DNA of 15,243 nt from UBA7985 sp049612785 (GCA_049612785.1 JBMZBW010000056.1:1-15243), one strand, 5' to 3'; positions 1 through 7,537 are shown, counted from the stretch's first letter. The notes: generated from the sequence alone by a model not told the origin. Translations and numbers: made by a program.

Positions 1-801
1 CCGGTTGCGGGCGAATACATCCGGCAGAAAACCGACTTCAATAAGCATGATGGCCCCCTGTCTGAGGTCTGTCAGCGCCTCGCCCAGATCCCGCTCGCCT
101 TTGATCCCGGTGAGCGTTGGAATTACAGCGTGTCTATTGACGTTTTGGGTCGGGTGATCGAAGTCGTCTCCGGTCAACCCTTGGATCAGTACTTCAAAGA
201 GAACATCTTCGATCCGCTGGAAATGAACGACACCAGTTTCCAAGTGCCAGCAGCCAAAAAAGACCGCCTAACCGCGCTGTATATGAAGAACGATGACGAG
301 ACGCTGAAGCTCATCGAAACCGGCGAGGACTCCACTTGGGCGGATGAGAGCCAACCGGTGACCTGTTTTTCCGGCGGGGGCGGTCTTGCTGGGTCCATGG
401 CCGACTATTGGAAGTTCGTGGAGATGCTTCGTGGACTGGGACGGGGCGCTAACGGCGCGCGGGTGCTGGGCGCGAAAACGGTGCAGTTTATGGCCAGCAA
501 CCACCTGCGCAGTGACATTGCCGATATGGGTGTCGACAGTTTTGCAGAGGTCAGCTTTCACGGAGTGGGCTTTGGTTTGGGAATGTACAGCATTCTGGAC
601 CCAACCAAATCGGGGATGATTTGCAGCAAAGGCGAGTTCGGCTGGGGCGGTTTGGCTTCGACCGTGTTCTGGGTTGACCCTGTTGAGGACATTACAACAG
701 TGTTTCTGACGCAACAGATTCCCTCAAGTGGCTATCCACTCCGCCGGGAATTGCGTGCACTGGTCTACGGAGCCTTGGCGGAAAGCCGACAAGAAGTGTA
801 A
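1..801 (+). CDS. Serine hydrolase, class C beta-lactamase/EstB-like (5' partial)
   Basis: The reading frame is open from the first base of the window and ends with TAA at 799-801, giving 266 visible residues. The start lies upstream, so a GTG at 130 is not a credible start. The visible part matches the C-terminal two thirds of the class C beta-lactamase / EstB esterase / PBP4* family: F-D-P-G-E-R-W-N-Y-S around visible residue 42 supplies the Tyr of the Y-x-N/S motif, P-L-E-M-N-D-T-S-F follows, and G-E-F-G-W-G-G occupies the third-motif region, followed by F-W-V-D-P. The S-x-x-K nucleophile should lie upstream of the window, so activity cannot be confirmed. The family includes esterases, amidases and D-aminopeptidases, mostly of unknown substrate. 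No signal peptide can be judged. It lies 45 nt before the next gene and may share its transcript, perhaps hydrolysing an ester or amide form of the pathway substrate (inference). Confidence 0.88.
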   Translation, partial: PVAGEYIRQKTDFNKHDGPLSEVCQRLAQIPLAFDPGERWNYSVSIDVLGRVIEVVSGQPLDQYFKENIFDPLEMNDTSFQVPAAKKDRLTALYMKNDDETLKLIETGEDSTWADESQPVTCFSGGGGLAGSMADYWKFVEMLRGLGRGANGARVLGAKTVQFMASNHLRSDIADMGVDSFAEVSFHGVGFGLGMYSILDPTKSGMICSKGEFGWGGLASTVFWVDPVEDITTVFLTQQIPSSGYPLRRELRALVYGALAESRQEV

Positions 802-830
802 GAGTGGAAAAATCAAAAATTATGCGTCGT

Positions 831-840
831 GGGGAGAAGG
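831..840 (+). promoter_or_regulatory. Ribosome binding site fixing the start of the isomerase-like gene
   Basis: The purine-rich GGGGAGAAGG sits 6 nt before ATG 847. An upstream in-frame GTG at 829 would place this Shine-Dalgarno sequence inside the coding region and adds only six non-conserved residues, so ATG 847 is preferred. Confidence 0.7.
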
Positions 841-846
841 CATAGC

Positions 847-1437
847 ATGAGCAAATCAGTTGAGTTCTATTTCGACTTTGGAAGTCCGGCGACCTTCCTT
901 GCCTACACCCAGATTGCAGACATCGCGGAGCGCAACGGGGCGACGGTGGAGTGGAAGCCGATTTTGCTGGGTGGCGTGTTCAAAGCGACGGGCAACGCCA
1001 GTCCTGTGCTGATACCGGCGAAAGGCCGCTGGATGGGTCGCGACCTGGCGCGATGGGCCAAGCGCTACGGAACTGAGTTTCGCTTCCCCGCCGGGTTCCC
1101 GCTCAACACGCTACCGCTCATGCGGGGGGCGGTCGGCTATCTGCGCGAAGATGAAGAACAGTTCCGCCGCTACGTGGATATGATTTTCCGCTCTGTCTGG
1201 CAAAATGAGATCGACGTCCGGGATCAGGAGCGCTTTGGCGCTTTGCTCACCGAGCACGGTTTCGACCCCGGTGCTTTCCTCGTGATGATTGCGGAGCAGG
1301 AGGTTAAGGAAGACCTCATCAAGCGCACGGAAGAAGCGGTCGAAAAGGGCGTGTTTGGTGCGCCATCCTTTATCGTAGATGGCGTTCTGCATTTCGGTCA
1401 GGATCGTTTGGATTGGGTTGAAGAAGCGCTGACCTAA
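847..1437 (+). CDS. 2-hydroxychromene-2-carboxylate isomerase / GST-kappa-like (DsbA-fold) protein
   Basis: A protein of 196 residues with the thioredoxin/DsbA fold of the HCCA isomerase and kappa glutathione transferase family; the length is normal for the family. The N-terminal F-Y-F-D-F-G-S-P places Ser13 where the family uses a Ser to activate or bind glutathione, instead of a redox C-x-x-C. W-M-G-R-D-L-A-R-W-A and P-L-N-T-L-P-L-M-R in the middle, and G-V-F-G-A-P-S-F-I-V-D-G then F-G-Q-D-R-L-D-W at the C-terminus, are typical. In naphthalene catabolism HCCA isomerase interconverts 2-hydroxychromene-2-carboxylate and trans-o-hydroxybenzylidenepyruvate using glutathione, but most homologues have no known substrate. 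No other aromatic-ring catabolic enzyme is visible apart from the Rieske oxygenases, so the true reaction is open. It lies 45 nt after the hydrolase and 99 nt before the transporter genes. Confidence 0.85.
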   Translation: MSKSVEFYFDFGSPATFLAYTQIADIAERNGATVEWKPILLGGVFKATGNASPVLIPAKGRWMGRDLARWAKRYGTEFRFPAGFPLNTLPLMRGAVGYLREDEEQFRRYVDMIFRSVWQNEIDVRDQERFGALLTEHGFDPGAFLVMIAEQEVKEDLIKRTEEAVEKGVFGAPSFIVDGVLHFGQDRLDWVEEALT

Positions 1438-1524
1438 ACCTGCGGGCAACACCCCCTTAAAACATTAGAAACTTCTTGCTCAACAGCTCTATTTCGCTCC
1501 AAACTCGCCTGAAATAAGCAGGGT

Positions 1525-1530
1525 GGGGGA
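1525..1530 (+). promoter_or_regulatory. Ribosome binding site supporting a TTG start
   Basis: GGGGGA ends 6 nt before TTG 1537. There is no good ATG nearby: the first in-frame Met lies inside the first membrane segment. The site therefore supports TTG as the initiation codon of the first permease. The rest of the 1438-1536 gap shows no convincing promoter or terminator. Confidence 0.6.
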
Positions 1531-1536
1531 AGTAGT

Positions 1537-2394
1537 TTGCTGAGCCGTGAAGGAAGACAAGGGCTGACTTTGATTAGCCCGCCTTTGCTGTACGCGCTGA
1601 TCATGTTGGCAGCGCCTTTGGCAATGGTTGTGACCTTCAGCTTCTGGAGCCAGAATTACCTCGACCTCGATACGACAATAACGCTGAAAAACTACCGGGA
1701 AGCGTGGGAAAAACCCATCTATCGCGTACTGATCCTGCGTTCGATCAATATTTCCATCCTGGTCACGCTGGTGACTGTGATTTTGGCCTTTCCCATGGCC
1801 TACTTCCTGTCGTTCAAAGTCAAGAAGAACAAAGCGCTTTGGTTGTTCCTGATTACGATACCGTTCTGGACCAGCTATTTGCTTCGGGTCTTTTTGTGGA
1901 AGGTTATTCTTGGGTACAACGGCGTTCTGAACTCGGCGCTCATGGGTTTGGGGATTATTGATGAGCCGATGACGTTCATCCTCTACAACCTCAACGCCGT
2001 GGTCATTACCCTCGCTCATGCTTGGGCACCCTTCGCTATTCTCCCCATCTTTGTCGCGCTAGAGCGGATTGACCGCTCGCTGCTTGAAGCGGCTCAAGAC
2101 CTCGGAGACGGGCCAATTCGTCGGTTTTTCCGCGTCACGCTTCCTCTCGCCATGCCCGGTGTTATTGCTTCGACGCTCATCGTGTTGATCCCAACGGTCG
2201 GCGACTTCATCACGCCGAAACTGGTGGGTGGCACGCAAGGGCTCATGATTTCCAACATGATCCAGATTCAATTCGGCAAAGCCAACAATGCGCCCTTGGG
2301 GGCGGCTTTGGCCATTGCATCGATGATCATCGTCGCATCCATTAGCTTGGTGATCTTTATGGCCGGACGCTGGTTCCGAGGGAGGACACAATGA
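1537..2394 (+). CDS. ABC transporter permease, spermidine/putrescine (PotB) type
   Basis: A 285-residue inner-membrane protein with about six hydrophobic segments, the first near residues 13-36. The EAA loop that docks on the ATPase is clear at residues 182-209 (L-L-E-A-A-Q-D-L-G-D-G then L-P-L-A-M-P-G-V). Family and length match PotB/PotH-type permeases of the polyamine, opine and betaine importer group, and the L-I-P-T-V-G-D-F-I-T-P stretch after the EAA loop is typical of PotB. It starts with TTG behind a strong Shine-Dalgarno. Its stop overlaps the start of the second permease (ATGA at 2391-2394), so the two are translationally coupled and probably form a heterodimeric channel. It is the first transporter gene of the block. 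The transported substrate is not readable from the permease. Confidence 0.93.
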   Translation: MLSREGRQGLTLISPPLLYALIMLAAPLAMVVTFSFWSQNYLDLDTTITLKNYREAWEKPIYRVLILRSINISILVTLVTVILAFPMAYFLSFKVKKNKALWLFLITIPFWTSYLLRVFLWKVILGYNGVLNSALMGLGIIDEPMTFILYNLNAVVITLAHAWAPFAILPIFVALERIDRSLLEAAQDLGDGPIRRFFRVTLPLAMPGVIASTLIVLIPTVGDFITPKLVGGTQGLMISNMIQIQFGKANNAPLGAALAIASMIIVASISLVIFMAGRWFRGRTQ

Positions 2395-3224
2395 GATTGA
2401 CCCGTTTCCTGTCTCGCAACTGGCTTTTGACTTACGCCGCGCTTTACGTGTTCTTTCTTTATGCACCGGTTATTCTGCTGCCGATGTTTGCGTTCAACGC
2501 ATCCACCATCATCGCCTTCCCCCTGACCGGATTCACGACCCAATGGTTCAGCGTTTTATTTGAGACCGCAGCTTTGCATCAGGCTGTGAAGAACAGCTTG
2601 ATTGTGGGGGTGATTACGGCGGTGCTGAGTACCATTCTCGGCACCTGCGCAGCACGGGCTATGGTGCGGTTCGGCTTCCCGTTCAAACGCGGTATTGTCG
2701 GGTTTATCATGCTGCCTTTGGTACTGCCCGAAATCATCGTTGCCGTGGCCTTGCTGGTCCTGCTCATGCAACTGGGCTTTCCGCTGTCAATCTGGACCGT
2801 CATTGGCGGGCACGTACTGATTTGCGTACCGTTTTCTGTGGCTATTCTGAGTTCAGCCTTTCAGGGATTGGATAAGAATTTGGAAGAAGCCTCCATGGAC
2901 CTGGGCGAAACCGGGTGGGGCACCTTCCATCGGGTGATTTTCCCACTGATCCTGCCCGGGGTTATTTCCAGCCTGCTGATCACCTTCACCATTTCACTCG
3001 ATGAGTTCATCATCGCGTTCTTCTTAACCGGCACGGATGTCACGTTACCGGTCTATATTTGGAGCCAATTGCGCTTTCCTGCCAAGCTGCCGTCGATCAT
3101 GGCTTTGGGCACCATTCTGCTCGCGCTTTCCGTGCTGTTGCTGGTGTTGGGAGAATGGTTCCGACGCCGCTCGGCCAAGAAACAAGGCCTCGATGCTTCA
3201 TCCGCTGGAGGGTTCATGCAATGA
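2391..3224 (+). CDS. ABC transporter permease, spermidine/putrescine (PotC) type
   Basis: A 277-residue inner-membrane protein with about six membrane segments. The EAA loop is at residues 164-191 (L-E-E-A-S-M-D-L-G-E-T then F-P-L-I-L-P-G-V), followed by the F-T-I-S-L-D-E-F-I-I-A-F-F stretch characteristic of PotC/PotI proteins. It is the partner of the upstream PotB-type permease: its ATG overlaps that gene's TGA, with a GGGAGG Shine-Dalgarno upstream. Its own TGA overlaps the ATG of the ATPase gene in the same way. The three genes therefore encode the membrane core of one importer for a cationic or zwitterionic amine-like solute; the polyamine-like class is family knowledge, the actual ligand is unknown. 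Confidence 0.93.
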   Translation: MRLTRFLSRNWLLTYAALYVFFLYAPVILLPMFAFNASTIIAFPLTGFTTQWFSVLFETAALHQAVKNSLIVGVITAVLSTILGTCAARAMVRFGFPFKRGIVGFIMLPLVLPEIIVAVALLVLLMQLGFPLSIWTVIGGHVLICVPFSVAILSSAFQGLDKNLEEASMDLGETGWGTFHRVIFPLILPGVISSLLITFTISLDEFIIAFFLTGTDVTLPVYIWSQLRFPAKLPSIMALGTILLALSVLLLVLGEWFRRRSAKKQGLDASSAGGFMQ

Positions 3225-4315
3225 ACGAAAATGCCATCATCGACATTCGCAACGTTCATAAGTCGTTTGGCCGGGTAGAGGCGCTCAAAGGCATTGATCT
3301 GACGATCCGGGAGGGTGAGTTTTTCTCCCTGCTGGGGCCGTCTGGCTGCGGTAAAACCACTTTGCTGCGCATGATTGCAGGGTTTGATGAGCCGACATCG
3401 GGCGATGTGCTCATTGGCGGGGCATCCATGGCGGGCATTCCGGCCAACAAGCGGCCCACGAATATGGTGTTCCAAAGCTACGCAATTTTCCCGCATCTCA
3501 GTGTGACGGACAACGTCGGCTATGGCCTCGCCAAAAAGAAGATGAGCCGTCAGGAGCGGATGGCCGAGATAAACAATGCGCTGGAAATGGTGGATCTGGC
3601 TGGGTATGGCGAACGCTCGGCCCATGAACTTTCCGGTGGCCAGCGCCAGCGGGTCGCCCTTGCACGCGCACTGGTGATGAAACCGCGCGTGGTCCTGCTC
3701 GATGAACCCTTGTCAGCGCTGGACAAAAAGCTGCGGGAGCAGATGCAGGTTGAACTGCGTGAGTTGCAACAGTCGGTGGGGATCACGTTCATTCTCGTCA
3801 CGCATGATCAGGAAGAAGCGCTGATTATGTCAGACCGGATTGCCGTTTTGTTTGAGGGCGAGATTGCGCAAATGGCAACGCCGCAGACACTCTATCGACA
3901 GCCGCGCACGGAGCGTGTGGCCTCCTTTATCGGTGTGATGAACTTCCTCGATGCCACGGCGAGCAGTGATGAAAAAGGGGGCCTCGACCTCAAGATTCCA
4001 TCGCTGGGCAGCGTCAATATCAACCAAGCCGCCGTACCGGAGGGATTAACGGCCGATTCAGTTCAAAGGATCGGTATCAGGCCCGAGATGCTGACCATTT
4101 TGTTTGACGACAGCGATCAGGCCGAGTGCGTTACGACCGGAGAGGTCGTCAGTGCGTCGTACTATGGCGATATGACCTATTACAGCATCAAGCTTGCTGA
4201 TTTAGAAAAGCCAGCAACCGTTTCCATGCGGAACACTGCCGGTCGCTCTATCGTTCCAGCCGGGACGAAGGTCAGGATCGGTTGGGGCGCGGACTCGGTT
4301 GTTCTGTTTTCTTAA
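3221..4315 (+). CDS. ABC transporter ATP-binding protein, PotA type
   Basis: A 364-residue ATPase that powers the importer. Visible in order: Walker A G-P-S-G-C-G-K-T at 39-46, Q-loop F-Q-S-Y at 84-87, signature L-S-G-G-Q at 137-141, Walker B V-V-L-L-D-E-P at 157-163, D-loop S-A-L-D, and H-loop His195 in T-H-D-Q-E-E-A. A C-terminal extension of about 130 residues with I-G-I-R-P-E-M matches the TOBE_2 domain of PotA/MalK-type ATPases. The start chosen is ATG 3221, which overlaps the permease stop (ATGA) and has GGAGG 9 nt upstream; a longer frame reaching back to 3059 would lie wholly inside the permease gene. The Rieske oxygenase gene begins 18 nt after its stop. Confidence 0.95.
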   Translation: MNENAIIDIRNVHKSFGRVEALKGIDLTIREGEFFSLLGPSGCGKTTLLRMIAGFDEPTSGDVLIGGASMAGIPANKRPTNMVFQSYAIFPHLSVTDNVGYGLAKKKMSRQERMAEINNALEMVDLAGYGERSAHELSGGQRQRVALARALVMKPRVVLLDEPLSALDKKLREQMQVELRELQQSVGITFILVTHDQEEALIMSDRIAVLFEGEIAQMATPQTLYRQPRTERVASFIGVMNFLDATASSDEKGGLDLKIPSLGSVNINQAAVPEGLTADSVQRIGIRPEMLTILFDDSDQAECVTTGEVVSASYYGDMTYYSIKLADLEKPATVSMRNTAGRSIVPAGTKVRIGWGADSVVLFS

Positions 4316-4333
4316 GAGGCGTCTGACGAGACC

Positions 4334-5542
4334 ATGAGCCAAGCTTCGACACCGTTACTGAACGATCTGCTTGAGCAGCACCGCAGCGGTTTTGCGCTGG
4401 AGCAGGGGTTTTACACCTCGTCTGAGGTGTTTGAGCGGGACGTGGAAGCCATCCTCATGCAGGAGTGGCACTTTGCTGGCTTGGCGACCGAGATTGCCGA
4501 ACCGGGCGACTACATGGTGTTCGAACTGCTCAAGGAGTCCGTTATTATCGTGAGAGGTGATGACGGTGAGGTTCGAACTTTCGCCAACGTGTGCCGGCAC
4601 CGCGGCTCTCGCGTGTGTTTGGAACACAAGGGGAAGACCAGCCGCTTTGTCTGCCCTTACCACGCCTGGACTTATGGCTTGGATGGGAAGCTGTTGAACG
4701 CGCGCATGATGGGCTCTCAGGTCGAGCGCGAAGACTTTGGGCTGAAGTCCATACCCTGCGAAATCTTTCATGGGATGATTTTTGTAACCTTTGCAGAAAA
4801 CCCCAGCAGCTTTGATCAGATGCGGGCCGAACTGGATGCGCCACTAAGCAATTTCGGTCTTGAAAACACAAAGGTCGCGCGGCGGGTTAGTTATCCGGTC
4901 AAAGCCAACTGGAAACTGCTCGTTGAGAACTACAACGAGTGCTACCACTGCGGCCCCGCTCATCCTGAATTCAAGCGTACCCATCCCACGCATATGACCG
5001 CGGACAAGGTCGAGCCTTTCAACGAGGCCATGATCGCAAGAGCAGAGGATGTTGGGGCTTCCACGGCTTTCGTTGACCGCGTCGGTCCGCTTTGTCCCCA
5101 AGGATCGGTTGATTACACATATAGCCGACATTCACTCTATGAGGCCTATGACACCGGCAGTGAGAACGGGCAGGCGGTAGCACCGCTTCTGGGGACGTTG
5201 AAGGGCTATGATCAAGGTGCGAGTGATCTTTATGTCGGGATGCTCAATCCCTTGCTGATCTATAACGACTACGCCGTAATCTACCGCTTCATTCCCATCG
5301 ATCAGGAAACCTCAGTTCAGGAAATCATCTGGCTGGTTCACGAGGATGCGGAAGAAGGGCGAGACTATGAACTCGACCGCTTGTGCTGGCTTTGGGATGT
5401 CACGACGGTTGCCGATAAGCTGATCATCGAGAAGAATCAGGAAGGCGTGAATTCGCGTTTTTACGAACCGGGGCCACTGGCAGATATGGAATTCTACACC
5501 CAGCGGTTCCTCGATTACTACGTCGCACGACTGCGGGCTTAA
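4334..5542 (+). CDS. Rieske non-heme iron oxygenase alpha subunit, quaternary-ammonium (GbcA/CntA) type
   Basis: A 402-residue cytoplasmic oxygenase. The Rieske [2Fe-2S] ligands are C87-x-H89, x17, C107-x2-H110. The mononuclear iron site follows in V-E-N-Y-N-E-C-Y-H-C-G-P-A-H-P: His205 and His210 are ligands and an Asp near 361 is the probable third. Glu202 aligns with the inter-subunit bridging Asp205 of naphthalene dioxygenase; Glu here is the hallmark of glycine-betaine demethylase GbcA, carnitine oxygenase CntA/YeaW, choline monooxygenase and stachydrine demethylase. The likely reaction is O2-dependent hydroxylation at a carbon next to a quaternary or tertiary nitrogen, causing N-demethylation or C-N cleavage. 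Location directly after an amine-type ABC importer fits this. Such enzymes need an FMN/[2Fe-2S] reductase, which is not encoded in the window. The exact substrate is unknown. Confidence 0.92.
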   Translation: MSQASTPLLNDLLEQHRSGFALEQGFYTSSEVFERDVEAILMQEWHFAGLATEIAEPGDYMVFELLKESVIIVRGDDGEVRTFANVCRHRGSRVCLEHKGKTSRFVCPYHAWTYGLDGKLLNARMMGSQVEREDFGLKSIPCEIFHGMIFVTFAENPSSFDQMRAELDAPLSNFGLENTKVARRVSYPVKANWKLLVENYNECYHCGPAHPEFKRTHPTHMTADKVEPFNEAMIARAEDVGASTAFVDRVGPLCPQGSVDYTYSRHSLYEAYDTGSENGQAVAPLLGTLKGYDQGASDLYVGMLNPLLIYNDYAVIYRFIPIDQETSVQEIIWLVHEDAEEGRDYELDRLCWLWDVTTVADKLIIEKNQEGVNSRFYEPGPLADMEFYTQRFLDYYVARLRA

Positions 5543-5580
5543 GCGGTGGTTCGGGCGGCGAGCAAAGGGAGATTGAGGCC

Positions 5581-6366
5581 ATGAGTGCTGACAGCGAAAT
5601 GCTCTACGACGACCGCCACATCGCGACTTTGGAAGATATCTGGGGTGAGGGTTTTCTGTCACCGGGCGGGCCTGAAGAAGTTGGGCGCGTGGTTGAGGGG
5701 CTGGATTTGGCCGGAAAACGGGTTCTCGACATCGGGTGTGGGTCTGGGGCAATTGCTGTTTTGCTGGCTCAGGAATACGGCGCGCGCGAAGTGATCGGGA
5801 TCGACGTTGAAGATGACGTGGTGAATGCTGCGAAGCGGTTGGCTGAGAAGAAGGGTGTGTCGGATCGGGTGACGATCCAGCGTGTCCAACCCGGCCCCTT
5901 ACCCTTCGCCGACCAGTCCTTTGATGTCGTATTTTCTAAGGATTCAATCATCCACATTCCCGACAAGGAAGCACTTTGTGCGGACGTGTTCCGGATTTTG
6001 GTGCCGGGCGGCTGGTTTACCGCCTCTGATTGGCTGATGTCGCACGATGGAGAACCAAGCCCGGAGATGAAGATCTACATCGAGGCAGAGGACCTCGATT
6101 TCGCCATGGCATCGCCCGCGCGTTACCAGAGAGCGTTGGAGTTGGCAGGTTTCGAGAAGATCGCGCTGCGCAACCGAAATCCTTGGTACCGAGACATTGC
6201 CGTTGACGAATTGGCGTATTTGCAAGGTGACGGAAAAGCCAAGCTGGAAGGGCAGTTTGGCACTGAGTTCCATCAGGGACTGGTCGACACTTGGGAAAAG
6301 ATGATCGTTGTGCTGAAAAGCGGCGAGCACTGTCCCCACCATTTGCGCGGTCAGAAACCGTCCTGA
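5581..6366 (+). CDS. SAM-dependent methyltransferase, phosphoethanolamine-N-methyltransferase-like
   Basis: A 261-residue class I methyltransferase. Motif I V-L-D-I-G-C-G-S-G is at 48-56, the acidic residue binding the SAM ribose is Asp75 in G-I-D-V-E-D, and F-D-V-V-F-S-K-D-S-I-I-H-I (about 114-126) plus V-P-G-G-W-F match motifs of the phosphoethanolamine/phosphocholine N-methyltransferase (PMT) group. The N-terminal I-W-G-E-G-F-L-S-P-G-G resembles the F-G-E-N-Y-I-S-S-G-G region of the Plasmodium PMT. Family resemblance suggests a small amine acceptor, but related enzymes methylate many substrates. It is the last gene of the rightward series, 38 nt after the oxygenase, with GGGAG upstream and a hairpin downstream. 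A methyltransferase inside an apparent demethylation cluster is unexpected. It may modify an intermediate or serve a separate need. Confidence 0.85.
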   Translation: MSADSEMLYDDRHIATLEDIWGEGFLSPGGPEEVGRVVEGLDLAGKRVLDIGCGSGAIAVLLAQEYGAREVIGIDVEDDVVNAAKRLAEKKGVSDRVTIQRVQPGPLPFADQSFDVVFSKDSIIHIPDKEALCADVFRILVPGGWFTASDWLMSHDGEPSPEMKIYIEAEDLDFAMASPARYQRALELAGFEKIALRNRNPWYRDIAVDELAYLQGDGKAKLEGQFGTEFHQGLVDTWEKMIVVLKSGEHCPHHLRGQKPS

Positions 6367-6390
6367 TTTTGCAAGCGGCAGCCATCGAAA

Positions 6391-6425
6391 AAACCGCCCT
6401 CCAGCGCGAAGCCAGAGGGCGGTTT
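6391..6425 (-). terminator. Rho-independent terminator between convergent operons (probably bidirectional)
   Basis: A perfect 11-bp inverted repeat, AAACCGCCCTC (6391-6401) and GAGGGCGGTTT (6415-6425), encloses a 13-nt loop. Read on the minus strand the stem is followed by six Ts, a textbook terminator for the binding-protein gene ending at 6455. On the plus strand only TTT follows, so it should also stop the methyltransferase transcript but less strongly. It lies in the only gap between the two converging gene series. Confidence 0.9.
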
Positions 6426-6454
6426 GTCGTTGGTAAAGACAGGTGTGTTGCTGT

Positions 6455-7519
6455 CTAGAAGCCGGCTTTGATCAATTCAAATTCGGCAATCATCATCTCA
6501 CGTAGCGCGGAAGGAACCGGGCCTTGCCACAGGGTGCCAGCACGCAGCTTCTCGCTGGTTTCCAAACCGACAGCAGCCAGATCTTCTTCAGACATGCCGC
6601 CCATGGCAACAGCGTTAGAGTGGCCATAGCCCCACCACGTCACGATGTAATCAGCGGTCGCAGGCTCAAGCCAAGCGTTGATGAAGTCATAGAACTTGTC
6701 TTCTGATCCCGGAGCATTGCTGGTCTTGGAATAACCGCAAACCCAGCTGGACGCGCCTTCGTCGGTGTCACGCTTCATAGCAATGGGGTAACCTTCGTAG
6801 CTCATGGTCGAGAAGGTCTCGTTCCACGCCCAAGCGAGGTATACTTCACCGCTCTGCATGAGCTGGGAAAGAGAAGCGCCGTCAGACCAGTAAGTCCGGA
6901 CGTTCTGATGAACCGCACGCAGGAAGTCAGACGCCTGTGCGAACTGTTCTGGCGTTGCAGAAGCCCAGTCTTTCACGCCAATGGCGAGGAAGCCCAGAGC
7001 ATAAGCGTCATCGACGTTGTCAGGCAGGGAAACCCGGCCCATGTGCGTTGGGTCAGCAAAAGCCTGCAGCGACTGAACCGCTTCTTCAGAAAGCAACTCG
7101 GTGTTGTAGGTGGTTGCGGTGTTACCCCAATCCACTGGAACGAAGTAGTACTCACCGTCTTTCTGGAAGGCCGGAATATCACGGAAAGATGTTTCGATCT
7201 CGTCCCAACGGTCAATGCGGGACGTGTCCAGCGGCGCAATCAAACCGGCTTCAATCCATTTAGGAACAGACTGGGAGCAAGGATGCACAACATCAGCCTG
7301 GAAGCCCGTGCGCAGCTTCTGGAACGCTTCTTCCTCATCACCAAAGAAGGTAAAGGTTGGGCCTTGGCCGTGCTTTGCGGTGTAGGCGGTAAAGAACTCA
7401 GGGTCCTCATAGCCTGCCCAGTCAAAGACAATCAGATCTGAGTCCTGCGCGTTTGCAGCGCCGCTCATCAGTGTTACTGCCCCGACCGCGACCAGGGTTG
7501 TTCTCATCAGTTTTTTCAT
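6455..7519 (-). CDS. Periplasmic solute-binding protein, spermidine/putrescine (PotD) type
   Basis: A 354-residue precursor. The N-terminus has a clear Sec signal peptide: basic M-K-K-L-M-R, a hydrophobic core, and A-N-A followed by Q-D-S, so cleavage is expected after about residue 24. The mature protein resembles the PotD/SBP_bac_8 group: D-W-A-G-Y-E-D-P near the N-terminus, V-D-W-G-N-T-A-T-T-Y-N-T at about 129-140, and L-M-Q-S-G-E-V-Y-L-A-W-A-W. These aromatic residues could build a cation-binding pocket, as in polyamine and betaine receptors (inference). ATG 7519 is preferred over an in-frame upstream start at 7564, which would add 15 charged residues before the signal peptide. It is the last gene of the leftward series and faces its probable partners, the permease/ATPase genes, across the terminator. 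Confidence 0.92.
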   Translation of the reverse strand: MKKLMRTTLVAVGAVTLMSGAANAQDSDLIVFDWAGYEDPEFFTAYTAKHGQGPTFTFFGDEEEAFQKLRTGFQADVVHPCSQSVPKWIEAGLIAPLDTSRIDRWDEIETSFRDIPAFQKDGEYYFVPVDWGNTATTYNTELLSEEAVQSLQAFADPTHMGRVSLPDNVDDAYALGFLAIGVKDWASATPEQFAQASDFLRAVHQNVRTYWSDGASLSQLMQSGEVYLAWAWNETFSTMSYEGYPIAMKRDTDEGASSWVCGYSKTSNAPGSEDKFYDFINAWLEPATADYIVTWWGYGHSNAVAMGGMSEEDLAAVGLETSEKLRAGTLWQGPVPSALREMMIAEFELIKAGF

Positions 7520-7521
7520 TT

Positions 7522-7537
7522 TCTCTCTCTCTCTCTC
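7522..7537 (-). repeat. (GA)8 dinucleotide tract forming the Shine-Dalgarno of the binding-protein gene
   Basis: Sixteen bases of uninterrupted TC repeat on the plus strand read as GAGAGAGAGAGAGAGA on the coding strand and end 2 nt before ATG 7519. The tract is the only Shine-Dalgarno-like sequence for this gene. Slippage would alter the number of overlapping GAG sites, but a site near optimal spacing would always remain. Confidence 0.75.

Noticed and set aside
130..801. GTG 130 as the start of the serine hydrolase
   Set aside because: It would cut off the conserved Y-S region; the frame is open and homologous in style right up to base 1.
1478..1483. GCTCAA upstream of the permease operon as an operator half-site
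   Set aside because: It matches only one half of the palindrome at 13485 and a 6-mer is expected by chance; no symmetric partner is present.
1489..2019. 176-codon minus-strand frame over the first permease
   Set aside because: The product is a polar, His/Gln/Asn-rich sequence, a typical shadow of a hydrophobic membrane protein gene.
4591..4815. Plus-strand 74-codon frame inside the first oxygenase
   Set aside because: Overlaps the Rieske domain coding region in another frame; no independent ribosome binding site or motif.
6908..7441. 177-codon plus-strand frame over the binding-protein gene
   Set aside because: It lies inside a gene with clear signal peptide and family features; no motif in the shadow frame.
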